From Paracoccus haematequi (GTDB lineage: Bacteria; Pseudomonadota; Alphaproteobacteria; Rhodobacterales; Rhodobacteraceae): a stretch of DNA of 64,000 nt. The first letter of the stretch is position 1. The number at the start of each line of letters is the position of its first letter. The position numbers and the translations under genes were made by a program. The notes beneath the pieces were generated by a model, which had not been told where the DNA came from, did not search any database, and saw only the letters and a list, made by a program, of their open reading frames with translations. Positions 9,973-19,896 of the stretch are shown here, piece by piece. The stretch spans positions 62,001 through 126,000 of the forward strand of contig CAMCVS010000003.1 of NCBI GenBank assembly GCA_945881965.1. Direction: 5' to 3'.

Positions 9973-10969
9973 TGTCATAGACCACTTCAAGGCTGGCGGT
10001 TTTCCCGGCGTATTTGCCGCGCATGTCGGCGTCAGACGCCGGTTCCAGCACGAAATTCTTGCCGGTGGTTTCCGCATCGAACAGGCCCAACAGGCCATCG
10101 GGCGTCAGGGGTTTGGGGCGCAGGGGCGGCGCTTCGGCGACGTTATCGGCCAACTCGGTAAACAGCCCGCCCCATTGGGTCGCATGGCTGCCCACGATCT
10201 GGTAATTCGCGGATTTGCGGCGCAAATCGTCATCCGCCGGGATCGAGGCGAGGATCGGAATATTGACCGCCGCAGCGAACGCCGCCGCCTCGCCGGTGCC
10301 GTCATCCTTGTTGATGACCATGCCCGCGACGCCGACGTTGCCGCCCAGCTTGCGGAAATACTCCACTGCCGAACAGACGTTGTTGGCGACATACAGCGAT
10401 TGCAGGTCGTTCGAGGCGACCACGATCACCTTTTGCGCCATGTCGCGCGCGATCGGCAGGCCGAACCCGCCGCAGACCACATCGCCCAAGAAGTCGAGCA
10501 GCACGTAATCGAAATCCCAATCGTGGAACCCCAGCTTTTCCAGCAATTCAAAGCCGTGGATGATGCCGCGTCCGCCGCAGCCCCGGCCAACCTCTGGCCC
10601 GCCCAGTTCCATCGCGAACACGCCGCCGCGCTTGAAACAGACGTCGCCGATCTTGACCTCTTCACCCGCCAGTTTCTTGCGGGTGGACGTCTCGATGATG
10701 GTCGGACAGGCCTTGCCGCCGAACAACAGCGACGTGGTATCCGATTTCGGGTCGCAGCCGATCAGCAGCACGCGCTTGCCGTTTTCGGCCATCATGTGGC
10801 TCAGGTTGGCCAGCGTGAACGACTTGCCGATGCCGCCCTTGCCATAAATCGCGATGATCTGGGTTTTCTTCGTCGGCTCACCCATGGGCACTTCGAGCGT
10901 GGGTTCCTCGGCGGCCTCGGACCGCAGGCGGGCGTCGAAATCCTTCAGTTGTGGAATGTCGAGGGTCAT
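9965..10969 (-). CDS. bchX: Chlorophyllide a reductase iron protein BchX
   Basis: 334 residues. BchX is the NifH-like ATP-dependent reductase that passes electrons to BchYZ. The P-loop [16 protein letters not shown] lies near residue 40, and [16 protein letters not shown] plus a second cysteine region ([18 protein letters not shown]) give the residues that hold the bridging 4Fe-4S cluster. The start overlaps the bchC stop by four bases (ATGA). Confidence 0.97.
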   Translation of the reverse strand: MTLDIPQLKDFDARLRSEAAEEPTLEVPMGEPTKKTQIIAIYGKGGIGKSFTLANLSHMMAENGKRVLLIGCDPKSDTTSLLFGGKACPTIIETSTRKKLAGEEVKIGDVCFKRGGVFAMELGGPEVGRGCGGRGIIHGFELLEKLGFHDWDFDYVLLDFLGDVVCGGFGLPIARDMAQKVIVVASNDLQSLYVANNVCSAVEYFRKLGGNVGVAGMVINKDDGTGEAAAFAAAVNIPILASIPADDDLRRKSANYQIVGSHATQWGGLFTELADNVAEAPPLRPKPLTPDGLLGLFDAETTGKNFVLEPASDADMRGKYAGKTASLEVVYDNV

Positions 10970-11910
10970 GCGGCGTCCTTCCAGTCGAGTATCATTTTCA
11001 GGCAGCCCGCGTCTTCAAAGGCTGTGCGATAGGCGGCGGGGGCGTCTTGGCCCCGCGCCCGGTGTGTGATCAGCCCGTCCAAAGACAGCGCGCCCGATTC
11101 AATCAGCGAACGGGTGGCCATCAGATCGGCAGGCTGCCATTCGGCGGCGATGCGCAGGCGCATTTCGCGCATGAAGGCGGGGACAAAGGCGAAACCGACC
11201 GCGCCGGTATAGAACCCGCACAGCACGATCTCGCCGCCCTTGGCCAAGCGGGGCACGAGGGTGTCCAGCAGGTCGGGCGCGCCGGAGGCGTCATAGATCG
11301 CGCGGTAATCGCGGCGCGGGTCGGCATCGGGGTGCAGCACCGGGTATCCGGTCGCCCCGCCCTGCCGGTCGGCATTGATTTCCCAAACGGTCGGCGCGGG
11401 CGCGCCTGCGGCCATGGTCAGACGTGCGAGCAACCGGCCCAGCGCGCCGTGGCCGATGATCAGGTCGGGCAGCGCGGTGTCGAACCCCGCCAGCGCGTGC
11501 CGCGCCGTGGCCGCCAGCGCCAACAGCGCACCCTGCGCGCCGATCCCGGCATCCAGCCTGCAGACCCGGTTAGCGGAAGTGACCAGACGCCGCGACGCGC
11601 CGCCAAACAGGCCGCGCACCGGACCTTCGAAACAATTCGCCCCCGGCACAAATACCGTATCGCCGGGTTTGAACCCGGTGTCCGGCGCAGCCTCGACGAC
11701 CTCGCCAAAACTTTCATAGCCCGGCACCAGCGGATAGCCCGACCCCGGAAAGGCCGGCATCGTGCCCAGCCAGAACAGTTTTTCCGTGCCGGTGGAAATA
11801 CCGGAATAGGCGATATCGACCACCAGATCGCCCGCGCCGGGTGCCTTCAGCGCCGCGCTTTCGACGGCGATCTGGCGGGCGGCTGACATGATGACGGCGG
11901 TGGTCTGCAT
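10966..11910 (-). CDS. bchC: Bacteriochlorophyllide a dehydrogenase BchC
   Basis: 314 residues. BchC oxidises the 3-hydroxyethyl group to 3-acetyl, a late step of bacteriochlorophyllide a synthesis. It is a medium-chain dehydrogenase-like protein ([55 protein letters not shown]). ATG 11910 follows GGGGGA and gives the usual family length; the frame is open to 12051 but that region holds the operator pair. It is the first gene of the bchCXYZ-puf superoperon, under the PpsR sites at 11971-12014. Confidence 0.96.
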   Translation of the reverse strand: MQTTAVIMSAARQIAVESAALKAPGAGDLVVDIAYSGISTGTEKLFWLGTMPAFPGSGYPLVPGYESFGEVVEAAPDTGFKPGDTVFVPGANCFEGPVRGLFGGASRRLVTSANRVCRLDAGIGAQGALLALAATARHALAGFDTALPDLIIGHGALGRLLARLTMAAGAPAPTVWEINADRQGGATGYPVLHPDADPRRDYRAIYDASGAPDLLDTLVPRLAKGGEIVLCGFYTGAVGFAFVPAFMREMRLRIAAEWQPADLMATRSLIESGALSLDGLITHRARGQDAPAAYRTAFEDAGCLKMILDWKDAA

Positions 11911-11970
11911 TCGTTCCCCCTGGGGAGCAGGGCCGCCCGACGAGAGTCGGGGCTGGGTGCCTGCGTTATC

Positions 11971-11988
11971 TGTAAGTCTATACTGACA
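11971..11988. promoter_or_regulatory. PpsR/CrtJ operator 1, bchC promoter
   Basis: TGTAAGTCTATACTGACA is an exact TGT-N12-ACA palindrome, the known PpsR/CrtJ site. It lies 61 bases upstream of the bchC start and eight bases from a second copy, the spacing at which PpsR binds cooperatively. Confidence 0.88.
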
Positions 11989-11996
11989 GCATAAAC

Positions 11997-12014
11997 TGTC
12001 AATTAGATTAGACA
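11997..12014. promoter_or_regulatory. PpsR/CrtJ operator 2, bchC promoter
   Basis: TGTCAATTAGATTAGACA is a second exact TGT-N12-ACA, eight bases from operator 1. The pair sits between the crtF stop and bchC, so repression would act on the bchC promoter while crtF-bchC read-through could continue. Confidence 0.88.
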
Positions 12015-12050
12015 GTTTCTGCGCTGTCCCTGCAAATATCCTGCGCCGCA

Positions 12051-13190
12051 TCAGGTGGCAGGACGGCGCGCCTCGATCACCGATGTGATGAAGGGGCGCG
12101 GGGCGGGGCGCGGCGGCGAAACGGAAAAACCCGCCTTTGCAAGGGCTTGACTGATTTCCGCGACAGACCTTGTGCGCCCCGTGCGCATCGCCATCGTGTA
12201 GATGGCGAAATAGATATCGGTCTGCGGATCGGGCCGCGCGCCGCCGGACATGGGTTCGGAAATGATGACCCGCCCCCCCGGCGGCAACGCATCATGCACC
12301 GATGCCAAAAGGGTGGCCACCAAACTGTCAGGATGATCATACAGAACGCGGACCAGACTGATTGCATCCGCCCCCACCGGCAGCGCATCACTGCGGAAAC
12401 TGCCGGGGTGCAACGTCAGGCCGGTTATTCCCGCAGCCGCGCCCGTATCGACACCGGCCAACACTTCGGGCAGGTCAAACAGCGTCAGCGCGAGGGCCGG
12501 GTATTTCGCCCGCACCGCACGCAGGAACGCGCCCGTGCCGCCGCCCACATCCATCAGGCGGCTGACCCCCTTCAGGTCAACCATCCGCAGCGTATCGGCG
12601 GCCACCAGCCCCTGGCTGTCGCTCATCAGGCTGGAATAGCGGGCGGCCAAGGCCGGGTCGGATTGCGACAGCGCGCCGAACACATAGGGCCAGAACCGCG
12701 CCAGTTCCGGGTCGGTCTGCCCGCGAAAAAACGCCGCTGGATCAGACAGGTCGCGATACAGCACCGAATCGTGCCGCACCATCGCCTCCAGCCCCGGCAC
12801 CGCCAGAAACGCCGCGCCGCGCGGGGTCAGGTGCCACAGGCCCGCGCGATGCCGCACCAGTTTAAGCGCCGCCCCCGCCTGCATCAGCACGGCCAGCCGG
12901 TCGGCGGGCATCTGTGCCGACAAGACCAGCGCGGACGCCGTCGCAGGCCCTTCGGCCAGACGGTGCAGCAGCCGCAATTCGACCAGCGCAGTCAGCGCCT
13001 GTGTCTGCACAAATCCTGACAGGATATCGAACAGCGCGCGTCCCTCGGCACGGGCGTGGCCGCGCAGGAACGGCACCCGCTCGGCCAGGGCATGAAACCG
13101 TGGCGACAGGGCAAGCCGGGTCAGAAGACCCGGCTTCTTACGGCGAGATGAGGGGGTAACGGATTGATCCGGCGCAGAAATATCAGCCAC
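12051..13190 (-). CDS. crtF: Hydroxyneurosporene O-methyltransferase CrtF
   Basis: 379 residues. CrtF methylates the tertiary hydroxyl introduced by CrtC, using S-adenosylmethionine, in the spheroidene branch. It has an N-terminal dimerisation/helical region ([20 protein letters not shown]) and a class I methyltransferase core with [15 protein letters not shown] at about 210-225, then [12 protein letters not shown]. It begins five bases after the crtE stop, so crtEF form an operon that can read on into bchC. Confidence 0.93.
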   Translation of the reverse strand: MADISAPDQSVTPSSRRKKPGLLTRLALSPRFHALAERVPFLRGHARAEGRALFDILSGFVQTQALTALVELRLLHRLAEGPATASALVLSAQMPADRLAVLMQAGAALKLVRHRAGLWHLTPRGAAFLAVPGLEAMVRHDSVLYRDLSDPAAFFRGQTDPELARFWPYVFGALSQSDPALAARYSSLMSDSQGLVAADTLRMVDLKGVSRLMDVGGGTGAFLRAVRAKYPALALTLFDLPEVLAGVDTGAAAGITGLTLHPGSFRSDALPVGADAISLVRVLYDHPDSLVATLLASVHDALPPGGRVIISEPMSGGARPDPQTDIYFAIYTMAMRTGRTRSVAEISQALAKAGFSVSPPRPAPRPFITSVIEARRPAT

Positions 13191-13195
13191 CCGGT

Positions 13196-14065
13196 TCAGC
13201 CGCGAACCGCTGCGGTAGGAATATCCATGATCCGCCGCGCATAGGCCTGCACCATCTTGGCCAGCCGCGCCTCACCGGGACAGGACGGAATCGAGGCAAT
13301 CGCCCCCGACAGGATATCCTCCAGATGCCGCCATGCGCCGTCAACGCCCAGCGACCGCACCGCAGAGGGACGTGCCAGCGCAACGTCCTGTCCTGCGGGT
13401 TTGCCGGTGACGTCCGCCGAACACAGCGCATCCTTCAGATCATCCGCGACCTGAAACGCCGACCCGATCAGGGTGCCAAGATCCTGCCAGGGCTCGGGGT
13501 CGTGCCCGGCAGAAATCGCGCCCATCTGCGTTGCGGCAATGAACAATGCGCCGGTCTTGGCATTGTGATAGGCGGCCAGATCAACAACCGGCTCGCTTTC
13601 CCAGGCCTGTCCGGCACAGATGCCCTGCGCCGCCCCGGTGCGCTGCGCCAGCGCCCGGATCAACCGCAGCGCGCGGCCGGGATGGACGGCCCCCGCCTCG
13701 GCCAGCACTTCGAAGGCCAGCACGATCATGCTGTCACCCGACAGGACCGCAATCGGTTCGCCATAGGCGCGATGCAGGCTGGCCTTGCCGCGCCGGGTAT
13801 CGGCATCGTCAAAGGCGGGCAGGTCGTCATGCACAAGGCTGGCGCAATGGATCAGTTCCAGCGCCGCCGCCGCCGCATCCGCCAATTCGGGGCGGTCATC
13901 GCCGCAGGCCCCCGCGACCGACAACAGGATCGTGGGCCGAATGCGCGCGCCACCCGGAAAGATCGCATAGGGCAACGCGGCCCCCAGCAGCGGCGGCGCC
14001 GATGATGTCTGCACCAGCGCCAGCGCGCGTTGCAGGGCCGTTTCGATGCGTCCGTCCAGCGGCAT
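13196..14065 (-). CDS. crtE: Geranylgeranyl diphosphate synthase
   Basis: 289 residues. CrtE is a trans-isoprenyl diphosphate synthase that makes C20 diphosphate for carotenoids and for the pigment tail. The first aspartate-rich motif reads [18 protein letters not shown] near 75-95; the second region is [20 protein letters not shown] (DD..D). It diverges from crtD across 113 bases holding two PpsR sites. Confidence 0.95.
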   Translation of the reverse strand: MPLDGRIETALQRALALVQTSSAPPLLGAALPYAIFPGGARIRPTILLSVAGACGDDRPELADAAAAALELIHCASLVHDDLPAFDDADTRRGKASLHRAYGEPIAVLSGDSMIVLAFEVLAEAGAVHPGRALRLIRALAQRTGAAQGICAGQAWESEPVVDLAAYHNAKTGALFIAATQMGAISAGHDPEPWQDLGTLIGSAFQVADDLKDALCSADVTGKPAGQDVALARPSAVRSLGVDGAWRHLEDILSGAIASIPSCPGEARLAKMVQAYARRIMDIPTAAVRG

Positions 14066-14119
14066 GGCATTCTCCCCGCGCGTTCCCGTTGATTTGAGAT
14101 TGGCATTTACGCCTGCATC

Positions 14120-14137
14120 TGTAAACTGAAACTTACA
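14120..14137. promoter_or_regulatory. PpsR/CrtJ operator 1, crtE/crtD divergent promoter
   Basis: TGTAAACTGAAACTTACA is an exact TGT-N12-ACA in the crtE-crtD intergenic region, six bases from a second copy. Confidence 0.88.
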
Positions 14138-14143
14138 CTTTTC

Positions 14144-14161
14144 TGTCGGTGCAGATTGACA
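14144..14161. promoter_or_regulatory. PpsR/CrtJ operator 2, crtE/crtD divergent promoter
   Basis: TGTCGGTGCAGATTGACA is an exact TGT-N12-ACA. It covers a GTG at 14149 that could otherwise be read as the crtD start, and so argues for the later GTG at 14179. Confidence 0.86.
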
Positions 14162-14178
14162 GTGCTTGGGGATGGCGC

Positions 14179-15729
14179 GTGGCAGGTGGCGACAAAGTCG
14201 TGGTGATCGGGGCCGGCATGGGCGGGATTTCGGCGGCTATCCATCTGCAATCGCTTGGGTTTTCGGTCACGGTGCTGGATATGGCGGATGGTCCGGGGGG
14301 CAAGGCCCGCGCGGTGACATCCGATGCGGGGCCGGTGGATACCGGGCCAACCGTGCTGACGCTGCGCGGCGTGGCGGATCATCTGTTCGCGCTGTGCGGC
14401 ACCCGCACCGAAGATGAGGTGGACCTGATCCCCCTGCCCCGGCTGGCGCGGCATTTCTGGCCGGATGGCAGCAGGCTTGACCTGTTTTCCGACCGGGATC
14501 AGACCACTGACGCCATCGCGGCCTTTGCCGGACCGCGCGCGGCCGACGCCTTCCGCCGATTCGACCGCATGACAGCGGCGCTTTATGACACCTTCGAGGC
14601 CCCGATGATGCTGTCCGCGCGCCCCGACCCCCGCGCAGTGGCGCGCGCGGCGCTGGCAGCACCGCAGACCTGGGGCGCGCTGCTGCCGGGGATGACGCTG
14701 GACCGGCTGCTGCGTTTCTATTTCCGCGATCCGCGGCTGGTGCAGTTGTTCGCGCGCTATGCCACATATGTCGGCGGGCGGCCTGCGCAGTCGCCCGCTG
14801 TGCTGGCGCTGGTCTGGCAGGCCGAGGCGCGGGGCGTCTGGGCGGTGCGGCAAGGGCTGCACGGGCTGGCCGCCGCTCTTGCCCGCGTGGCAGAGGCCCG
14901 TGGCGTGGCGTTCCGCTATGGCATCACGGCGCGGCGGATCCTGCGGCAGGGCGGGCATGTGACGGGTGTAGAACTGGCAGGCGGGGCAACCCTGCCCTGC
15001 GCGGCCTGTGTCTTTGCGGGCGATCCCGGCGCGTTGCGCGGCAATCTGTTGGGCGATGCGGCGCGCGATGCGATCCCGGCCTCAAAGACGCCGCCCAGCC
15101 TGTCGGCCTGGGTCTGGGCCTTTGCGGCCCAGCCCAAAGGCGTCGATCTGGCACATCACAACGTGTTCTTCACCGCCGATCCGGCAGCAGAATTCGGCCC
15201 CATCGGACGCGGCCAGATGCCCGAGGCGCCCACGTTATATGTCTGCGCGCAGGACCGCGAGCTGGGCACACCTGTTCCGACGACGGAACGCTTTGAAATC
15301 ATCATGAACGGCCCCGCCAACAGCGCGCCAAGCCCCACCGAGGAACCCGCATGCCGGACACGCACCTTCCCCACGCTGGCCCGGATGGGTCTGACCTTTG
15401 CACCGGACCCGGACCTGGCGGCGCTGACCACGCCCGCGATGCTGGCGGCGCGCTATCCGGGGTCACAGGGGGCGATCTATGGCGCGTCCCCCGAGGGGGC
15501 GCTGTCGGCGTTCCGCCGTCCGCTGGCGCGCACCACGCTGCCGGGGCTGTATCTGGCGGGGGGCGGGGCGCATCCGGGTGCGGGGGTGCCGATGGCGATG
15601 CTGTCCGGCCAGCACGCGGCCAAGGCCTTGGCGGAGGACCGGATTTCCGCGCCGACGTCCCCCCCGGCGGCTATGCCTGGTGGTATGTCGACGGCATCTC
15701 TGACGACGGGACGCGCGCCGTCTCGGTGA
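14179..15729 (+). CDS. crtD: Methoxyneurosporene (1-hydroxycarotenoid) 3,4-desaturase CrtD
   Basis: 516 residues. CrtD adds the C-3,4 double bond in spheroidene synthesis. It is a FAD-dependent phytoene-dehydrogenase-family protein with the dinucleotide fold VVVIGAGMGGISAAIHLQSL at the start, TGPTVLTLRGVADHLF, and the C-terminal FAD motif LYLAGGGAHPGAGVPMAML. GTG 14179 has GGGGA at good spacing and lies outside the operator. The last 30 or so residues, after HAAKALAEDR, are unusual because they are read from DNA that also encodes conserved crtC sequence in another frame. Confidence 0.93.
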   Translation: MAGGDKVVVIGAGMGGISAAIHLQSLGFSVTVLDMADGPGGKARAVTSDAGPVDTGPTVLTLRGVADHLFALCGTRTEDEVDLIPLPRLARHFWPDGSRLDLFSDRDQTTDAIAAFAGPRAADAFRRFDRMTAALYDTFEAPMMLSARPDPRAVARAALAAPQTWGALLPGMTLDRLLRFYFRDPRLVQLFARYATYVGGRPAQSPAVLALVWQAEARGVWAVRQGLHGLAAALARVAEARGVAFRYGITARRILRQGGHVTGVELAGGATLPCAACVFAGDPGALRGNLLGDAARDAIPASKTPPSLSAWVWAFAAQPKGVDLAHHNVFFTADPAAEFGPIGRGQMPEAPTLYVCAQDRELGTPVPTTERFEIIMNGPANSAPSPTEEPACRTRTFPTLARMGLTFAPDPDLAALTTPAMLAARYPGSQGAIYGASPEGALSAFRRPLARTTLPGLYLAGGGAHPGAGVPMAMLSGQHAAKALAEDRISAPTSPPAAMPGGMSTASLTTGRAPSR

Positions 15730-16550
15730 TCGGCTTTATCGGGTCGGTGTTTTCACCCTGGTATGGCTGGTCGGGGCGCGGCGATCCGGCGAACAATTGC
15801 TGCATCAACGTGGTCACCTCGGGACTGGACGGCAAATTCACCATGACCGACCGGGGCCGCGCCGCGCTGACCCAGACCCGTGATACGCTGACCGTGGGGC
15901 CAAGCCGGATGCACTGGACCGGCACCGAGATGGTGATCGACGTCAACGAATGGGGCGCGCTGCCGCATGTCGCCCCCCTGCGCGGGCAAATCGTGCTGAC
16001 GCCGCAAGCGGTGACGCAAACCGAGGTCGCGCTGACGCCGGACGGGCGGCACATGTGGCGGCCCTTTGCGCCGATTTCGCGCATTGATGTCGATCTGGGG
16101 CCTGGCACCCGCTGGTCCGGCCACGGCTATTTCGACGCCAACTTCGGAGAGCGGCCCTTGGAACAGGATTTCCGGTTCTGGACTTGGGGCCGCTATCCGC
16201 TGCGCGACCGCACCGTGTGTTTCTATGATGCGACGCGGGCGGACGGCAGCACGCTGGCGCTGGGGGTGCAGATCGACCGCGTGGGCGGTGTGCAGGAAAT
16301 CGTGCCGCCGCCGATGGCGGGATTGCGCCGCAATATCTGGGGGGTGAAACGCGAAACCCGCGCCGACGCAGGGGTCACGCCGCGCACAGGCATGTCGCTG
16401 TTGCAGGCCCCGTTCTATGCGCGCGGGCTGGTGGAAACCCAGATCGACGGCGAACGCAGCGTGGGCATGCACGAGGCGCTTGACCTGTGGCGGTTCGATC
16501 AGCCGCTGCTGAAGCCGATGCTGGCGGTGCGGGTGCCGCGCTGGACCTGA
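15726..16550 (+). CDS. crtC: Hydroxyneurosporene synthase (carotenoid 1,2-hydratase) CrtC
   Basis: 274 residues from GTG 15726, which overlaps the crtD TGA (GTGA). CrtC adds water to the C-1,2 double bond of neurosporene or lycopene ends. Family segments are FIGSVFSPWYGWSGRGDPAN, MTDRGRAALTQ, GPSRMHWTGTEMVIDVNEWG, GHGYFDANFGERPLEQDF and GMHEALDLWRF. The same frame is open and looks conserved upstream (PPGGYAWWYVDGISDDG at about 15660-15710) but has no ATG, GTG or TTG from 15600 to 15725, so the true N-terminus is unresolved. Confidence 0.9.
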   Translation: MIGFIGSVFSPWYGWSGRGDPANNCCINVVTSGLDGKFTMTDRGRAALTQTRDTLTVGPSRMHWTGTEMVIDVNEWGALPHVAPLRGQIVLTPQAVTQTEVALTPDGRHMWRPFAPISRIDVDLGPGTRWSGHGYFDANFGERPLEQDFRFWTWGRYPLRDRTVCFYDATRADGSTLALGVQIDRVGGVQEIVPPPMAGLRRNIWGVKRETRADAGVTPRTGMSLLQAPFYARGLVETQIDGERSVGMHEALDLWRFDQPLLKPMLAVRVPRWT

Positions 16551-16554
16551 TGGC

Positions 16555-17061
16555 TTAGCGCGTGGCCACGGCGTCAGACCGGGGGCCATTGCCGTTCAGC
16601 CACAGCACCGCGAAATTCAGCGCGCCCGCGATGGTGACCCACAGCAGGTAGGGCGCGAACAGCAGCCCCGCGACCAGATCAATCCGCCAGAACGCGATCA
16701 TCGTGGCGGCCACCGCCAGCCACAGCAGCGTCAGCACAATCATCCCCGCAAGGATCTTGTGCAGGCCAAAGAACACCGGCGTCCACAGCGTGTTTAGCGC
16801 GATCTGCAACGACCACAGCGCCAGCGCGAACCCCGTCGCAGGCACTGATCCCGCCAACAGGGCAATCCGCGCGCCCGCCGTCGCCATGCACAGATACAGC
16901 ACCGTCCACGCCACCGGGAACAACCAGTCGGGCGGGGTCCAGAACGGCTTTTTCAGGTTGCGATACCAGTCGCCGGGCATGAACATCGCGCCAGTTGCCC
17001 CGGCGGCAAAGCAGGCGGCCAGAAAGGTCATGGCCAGAATGATGAATGTCGGTTCGGCCAT
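16555..17061 (-). CDS. tspO: Tryptophan-rich sensory protein TspO (CrtK)
   Basis: 168 residues with five predicted membrane helices and the TspO/peripheral benzodiazepine receptor pattern: WYRNLKKPFWTPPDWLFPVA, WTVLYLCMATAGARIA, and NTLWTPVFFGLHKILAGMIV. In Rhodobacter TspO is an outer-membrane protein that binds tetrapyrroles and damps photosynthesis gene expression under oxygen. ATG 17061 begins the conserved part; the longer frame to 17157 adds a basic, unconserved stretch. It is convergent with crtC, with four bases between them. Confidence 0.92.
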   Translation of the reverse strand: MAEPTFIILAMTFLAACFAAGATGAMFMPGDWYRNLKKPFWTPPDWLFPVAWTVLYLCMATAGARIALLAGSVPATGFALALWSLQIALNTLWTPVFFGLHKILAGMIVLTLLWLAVAATMIAFWRIDLVAGLLFAPYLLWVTIAGALNFAVLWLNGNGPRSDAVATR

Positions 17062-17183
17062 CGGCGCGCGTCTCCTGCGAACTTGTCTGGGACGGACATA
17101 GGCAGGGATAGGGCCTTGGCCAAGGGGCAATGTCCCTTTCACGCCTGTTACGGCCAATTGTGCGCGAAAACTGCGCGCGCAGA

Positions 17184-18221
17184 TCAGACCATGCCGCGGT
17201 CGCGCGCCTCAAGCTGGGCCAGCACGCCCAACAACGCATCCGAGCGGGCCTGCCCCGCCCGCGCGCGCGCATCCGGGGCGCGCGTCGCCGCCTGCACCAG
17301 AAATGCCACCTCGGGTTCGGGGCGGGCATGCAGCCGCGGCGACACGGGGCGCGCGACGCTGAGCCCCGCTTCAAGGCCCGACAACGCCAGCAGCCGCAGC
17401 TTTTGCCCGCGTGTGGTGCGCGCGCGCCGCGTCACGCTGTCCAGTCCTGCGCGGCGCACCTCGCCCCCGATGGCGGCATAAACATGCCCCGCGCCATAGA
17501 TCCCCATCCGGCAATCCAGCGGCAGCCGCGCAATGCCCGTGCCCGCCCGCCAATACAGGTGATCCGCGCGGTCCAACAGCCGCCCCGTGATGCGCCGGAT
17601 CCCCGGCAGGGGCGCGGGATGGGCCAGAAACGCCTCGGGGTCGATCCCCTCTTCGGCCAGCCAGTCCAGCGGCAGGAACAACCGCCCCGCGCGCGCATCT
17701 TCGCCCACGTCGCGCGCGATATTTGTCAATTGCATCGCCAGCCCCAGATCGCAGGCGCGCGCCAGCGCGTCCGCCTCGCGCACCCGCATCAGCACGCACA
17801 TCATCGCGCCCACGGCAGCCGCGACGCGGGCAGCATAGGATTGCAGGTCGGACAGCGACGCATAGCGGCGTTCCAGCGAATCCCATGCCAGCCCTTCCAG
17901 CAGGGCATCGGGCAACACGCGCGGCATGTCGAACTGATCGACCACGGCGGCAAAGGCGCGGTCCGCCGGGTTGGCGCGCGGGCGGCCGGCATAGATCGCA
18001 TCCAGCCGGTCACGCAGGCGCAACACGGCGGCGGCCTTTTGCGCCGCACCTTTCGGCCCCTCATCCACCTCGTCATCGGCCACGCGGCAGAACGCATACA
18101 GCGCCAGCGCCGGATCGCGCACACGCGCGGGCAAGGCGCGGGACGCAGTGTGGAACGACAGGCTGCCGGTGGCGATCATCGCGCGGCAAGCGGCCATGTC
18201 ATCGGGCGTGATCTGTGTCAT
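17184..18221 (-). CDS. crtB: Phytoene synthase
   Basis: 345 residues. CrtB joins two geranylgeranyl diphosphates to phytoene. The substrate-Mg sites appear as YAFCRVADDEVDEG (DDEVD) near 43-56 and LTNIARDVGEDARAGRLFLP (DVGED) further on, both characteristic of squalene/phytoene synthases. ATG 18221 overlaps the crtI stop (ATGA), giving the usual crtIB pair. The longer frame upstream inside crtI was rejected. Confidence 0.96.
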   Translation of the reverse strand: MTQITPDDMAACRAMIATGSLSFHTASRALPARVRDPALALYAFCRVADDEVDEGPKGAAQKAAAVLRLRDRLDAIYAGRPRANPADRAFAAVVDQFDMPRVLPDALLEGLAWDSLERRYASLSDLQSYAARVAAAVGAMMCVLMRVREADALARACDLGLAMQLTNIARDVGEDARAGRLFLPLDWLAEEGIDPEAFLAHPAPLPGIRRITGRLLDRADHLYWRAGTGIARLPLDCRMGIYGAGHVYAAIGGEVRRAGLDSVTRRARTTRGQKLRLLALSGLEAGLSVARPVSPRLHARPEPEVAFLVQAATRAPDARARAGQARSDALLGVLAQLEARDRGMV

Positions 18222-19804
18222 TCGGCGGCCATGGGTTTCGGGGTCATCAGGGGCGCAGGCATCACGCGGCGCGGCGCATCGGGGGCCAGCTTGCCCAGCA
18301 CTTCCGCCGTGCCGATCACGCCGGGCACCCCCGCGCCGGGATGGGTGCCCGCGCCGGCCAGGAACAGCCCCGGCACTTCCTCGGACAGGTTGTGCGGGCG
18401 GAACCATGCCGATTGCAGGATGCGCGGTTCGATCGAAAACCCCGACCCCAAGGGCGACAGATAGCGGTCGCGAAAAGTATCCGGCGTAAAGATCAGGCTT
18501 TCGGTCAGGTGCTTTGACAGACCGGGCAACAGCCGTTCCTCCAGCACTTTCAGCATCTTGAGCCGGTAGGATTCCTGTTCCGCCTGCCAATCGACGCCAT
18601 TGTCATGGCCCAGATGCGGCACCGGCGACAGCGCATAGAACGTGTCGTCCCCCGCAGGCGCACAGGACGGGTCCGTGACCGTGGGGCGGTGGACGTACAG
18701 GCTCATGTCATCCGCCAGCACCCCGCGCCGGAAGATATCGGCGATATGCGCGCGATAGCGCGGGCCGACGACGATGGAATGATGCCCCACATCGCGCCAC
18801 ATGTCGCGGGTGCCACGGGTGCCGAAATACCAGACGTAAAGCCCCATCGACCACCGCGCGCGGCCCAGCTTTTTCGTGGTCCAGCGGCGGCGCGGATGAT
18901 TGCGCAACAGCCGGTCATAGGTGTGGCCCGCATCCGCGTTCGACACCACGATCTCGGCGGCGCGTTCGGTGCCATCGACCATGCGCGCGCCCGCCGCGCG
19001 GCCCTGTTTCACGACGATCTCATCGACCTCTGCCCCGTATTCGATGCGCCCGCCTTGGCCTTCGATCACCTTGACCATGGCGTCCGCAATCGCCTGCACC
19101 CCACCTTGGGCGTAATGCACCCCGAACGCCTTTTCCAGATGGCTGACAAGGATGTACATCGACGTCACCCGGAACGGATCGCCGCCGATGAACAACGGAT
19201 GGAACGACAGCGCAAAGCGCAGATGTTCATCGCGCACCCGTGCCGCTGCGTGGCCATAGACCGACCGGTCGGCGCGCAGCGCGGCAAAGCGCGGGATCGC
19301 GGCCAGCGTGTCCCACAGCCGGTGCATCGACCGCCGCCCCAGATCCTCGAACCCGAAGTGATAGCGCGCCTCGCTGTCCTTCAGAAACCGGCGATAGCCC
19401 TTCAGGTCGCGCGGGCTGATCCGCGCCACCTCGGCCTCCATCGCGGCCCCGTCCTTGCGCATGGCAAAGGTCTGGCCATCGGGAAAGCGGATTTCATAGA
19501 ACGGGTCCATCGGCACCAGTTTGACGTCATCATCAAAGCTCTGCCCACAGGCCGCCCACAGTTCGCGCAGCGTCTGCGGCACCGTGACGATTGTCGGCCC
19601 CAGATCGAACCGATAGCCGTTCTGCGTGATCGACGACCCGCGCCCGCCGGGGCGGTCCAGCCGGTCCAGCACCGTGACCTGCCACCCCTTGGCCCCCAGC
19701 CGCATCGCCGAGGCCAGACCGCCCAGCCCTGCCCCGATAACAAGAGCCTGCGATGGCGCGGCAGAAACGGGCAAGGCGGGTGCGGGGCGCAGGATTTGTG
19801 TCAT
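18218..19804 (-). CDS. crtI: Phytoene desaturase
   Basis: 528 residues. CrtI carries out the successive desaturations of phytoene to neurosporene or lycopene. It has the FAD-binding start ALVIGAGLGGLASAMRLGAK, RPGGRGSSITQNGYRFDLGP, and the C-terminal signature LFLAGAGTHPGAGVPGVIGT of CrtI-type desaturases. It diverges from crtA and has an exact PpsR site 16 bases upstream of its ATG. Confidence 0.97.
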   Translation of the reverse strand: MTQILRPAPALPVSAAPSQALVIGAGLGGLASAMRLGAKGWQVTVLDRLDRPGGRGSSITQNGYRFDLGPTIVTVPQTLRELWAACGQSFDDDVKLVPMDPFYEIRFPDGQTFAMRKDGAAMEAEVARISPRDLKGYRRFLKDSEARYHFGFEDLGRRSMHRLWDTLAAIPRFAALRADRSVYGHAAARVRDEHLRFALSFHPLFIGGDPFRVTSMYILVSHLEKAFGVHYAQGGVQAIADAMVKVIEGQGGRIEYGAEVDEIVVKQGRAAGARMVDGTERAAEIVVSNADAGHTYDRLLRNHPRRRWTTKKLGRARWSMGLYVWYFGTRGTRDMWRDVGHHSIVVGPRYRAHIADIFRRGVLADDMSLYVHRPTVTDPSCAPAGDDTFYALSPVPHLGHDNGVDWQAEQESYRLKMLKVLEERLLPGLSKHLTESLIFTPDTFRDRYLSPLGSGFSIEPRILQSAWFRPHNLSEEVPGLFLAGAGTHPGAGVPGVIGTAEVLGKLAPDAPRRVMPAPLMTPKPMAAE

Positions 19805-19819
19805 AACCTGACGATAAAC

Positions 19820-19837
19820 TGTCTAGCTGGATTTACA
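19820..19837. promoter_or_regulatory. PpsR/CrtJ operator, crtI side of the crtI/crtA region
   Basis: TGTCTAGCTGGATTTACA is an exact TGT-N12-ACA between divergent crtI and crtA, 60 bases from the second site. Distantly spaced PpsR pairs at crtI/crtA are known in Rhodobacter and are bridged by looping. Confidence 0.86.
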
Positions 19838-19896
19838 ACTCTTGAGTTGGGCCGCTGTTAAGACGCCTGTTTCTGCTTTCCCCGGCGGGAAATGGG

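Noticed and set aside
11911-12051. 47-residue N-terminal extension of BchC
   Set aside because: It covers the two PpsR operators and is not BchC-like; ATG 11910 has a good ribosome site and gives the family length.
14149-14178. crtD start at GTG 14149
   Set aside because: This GTG lies inside an exact PpsR operator and has no ribosome site, unlike GTG 14179.
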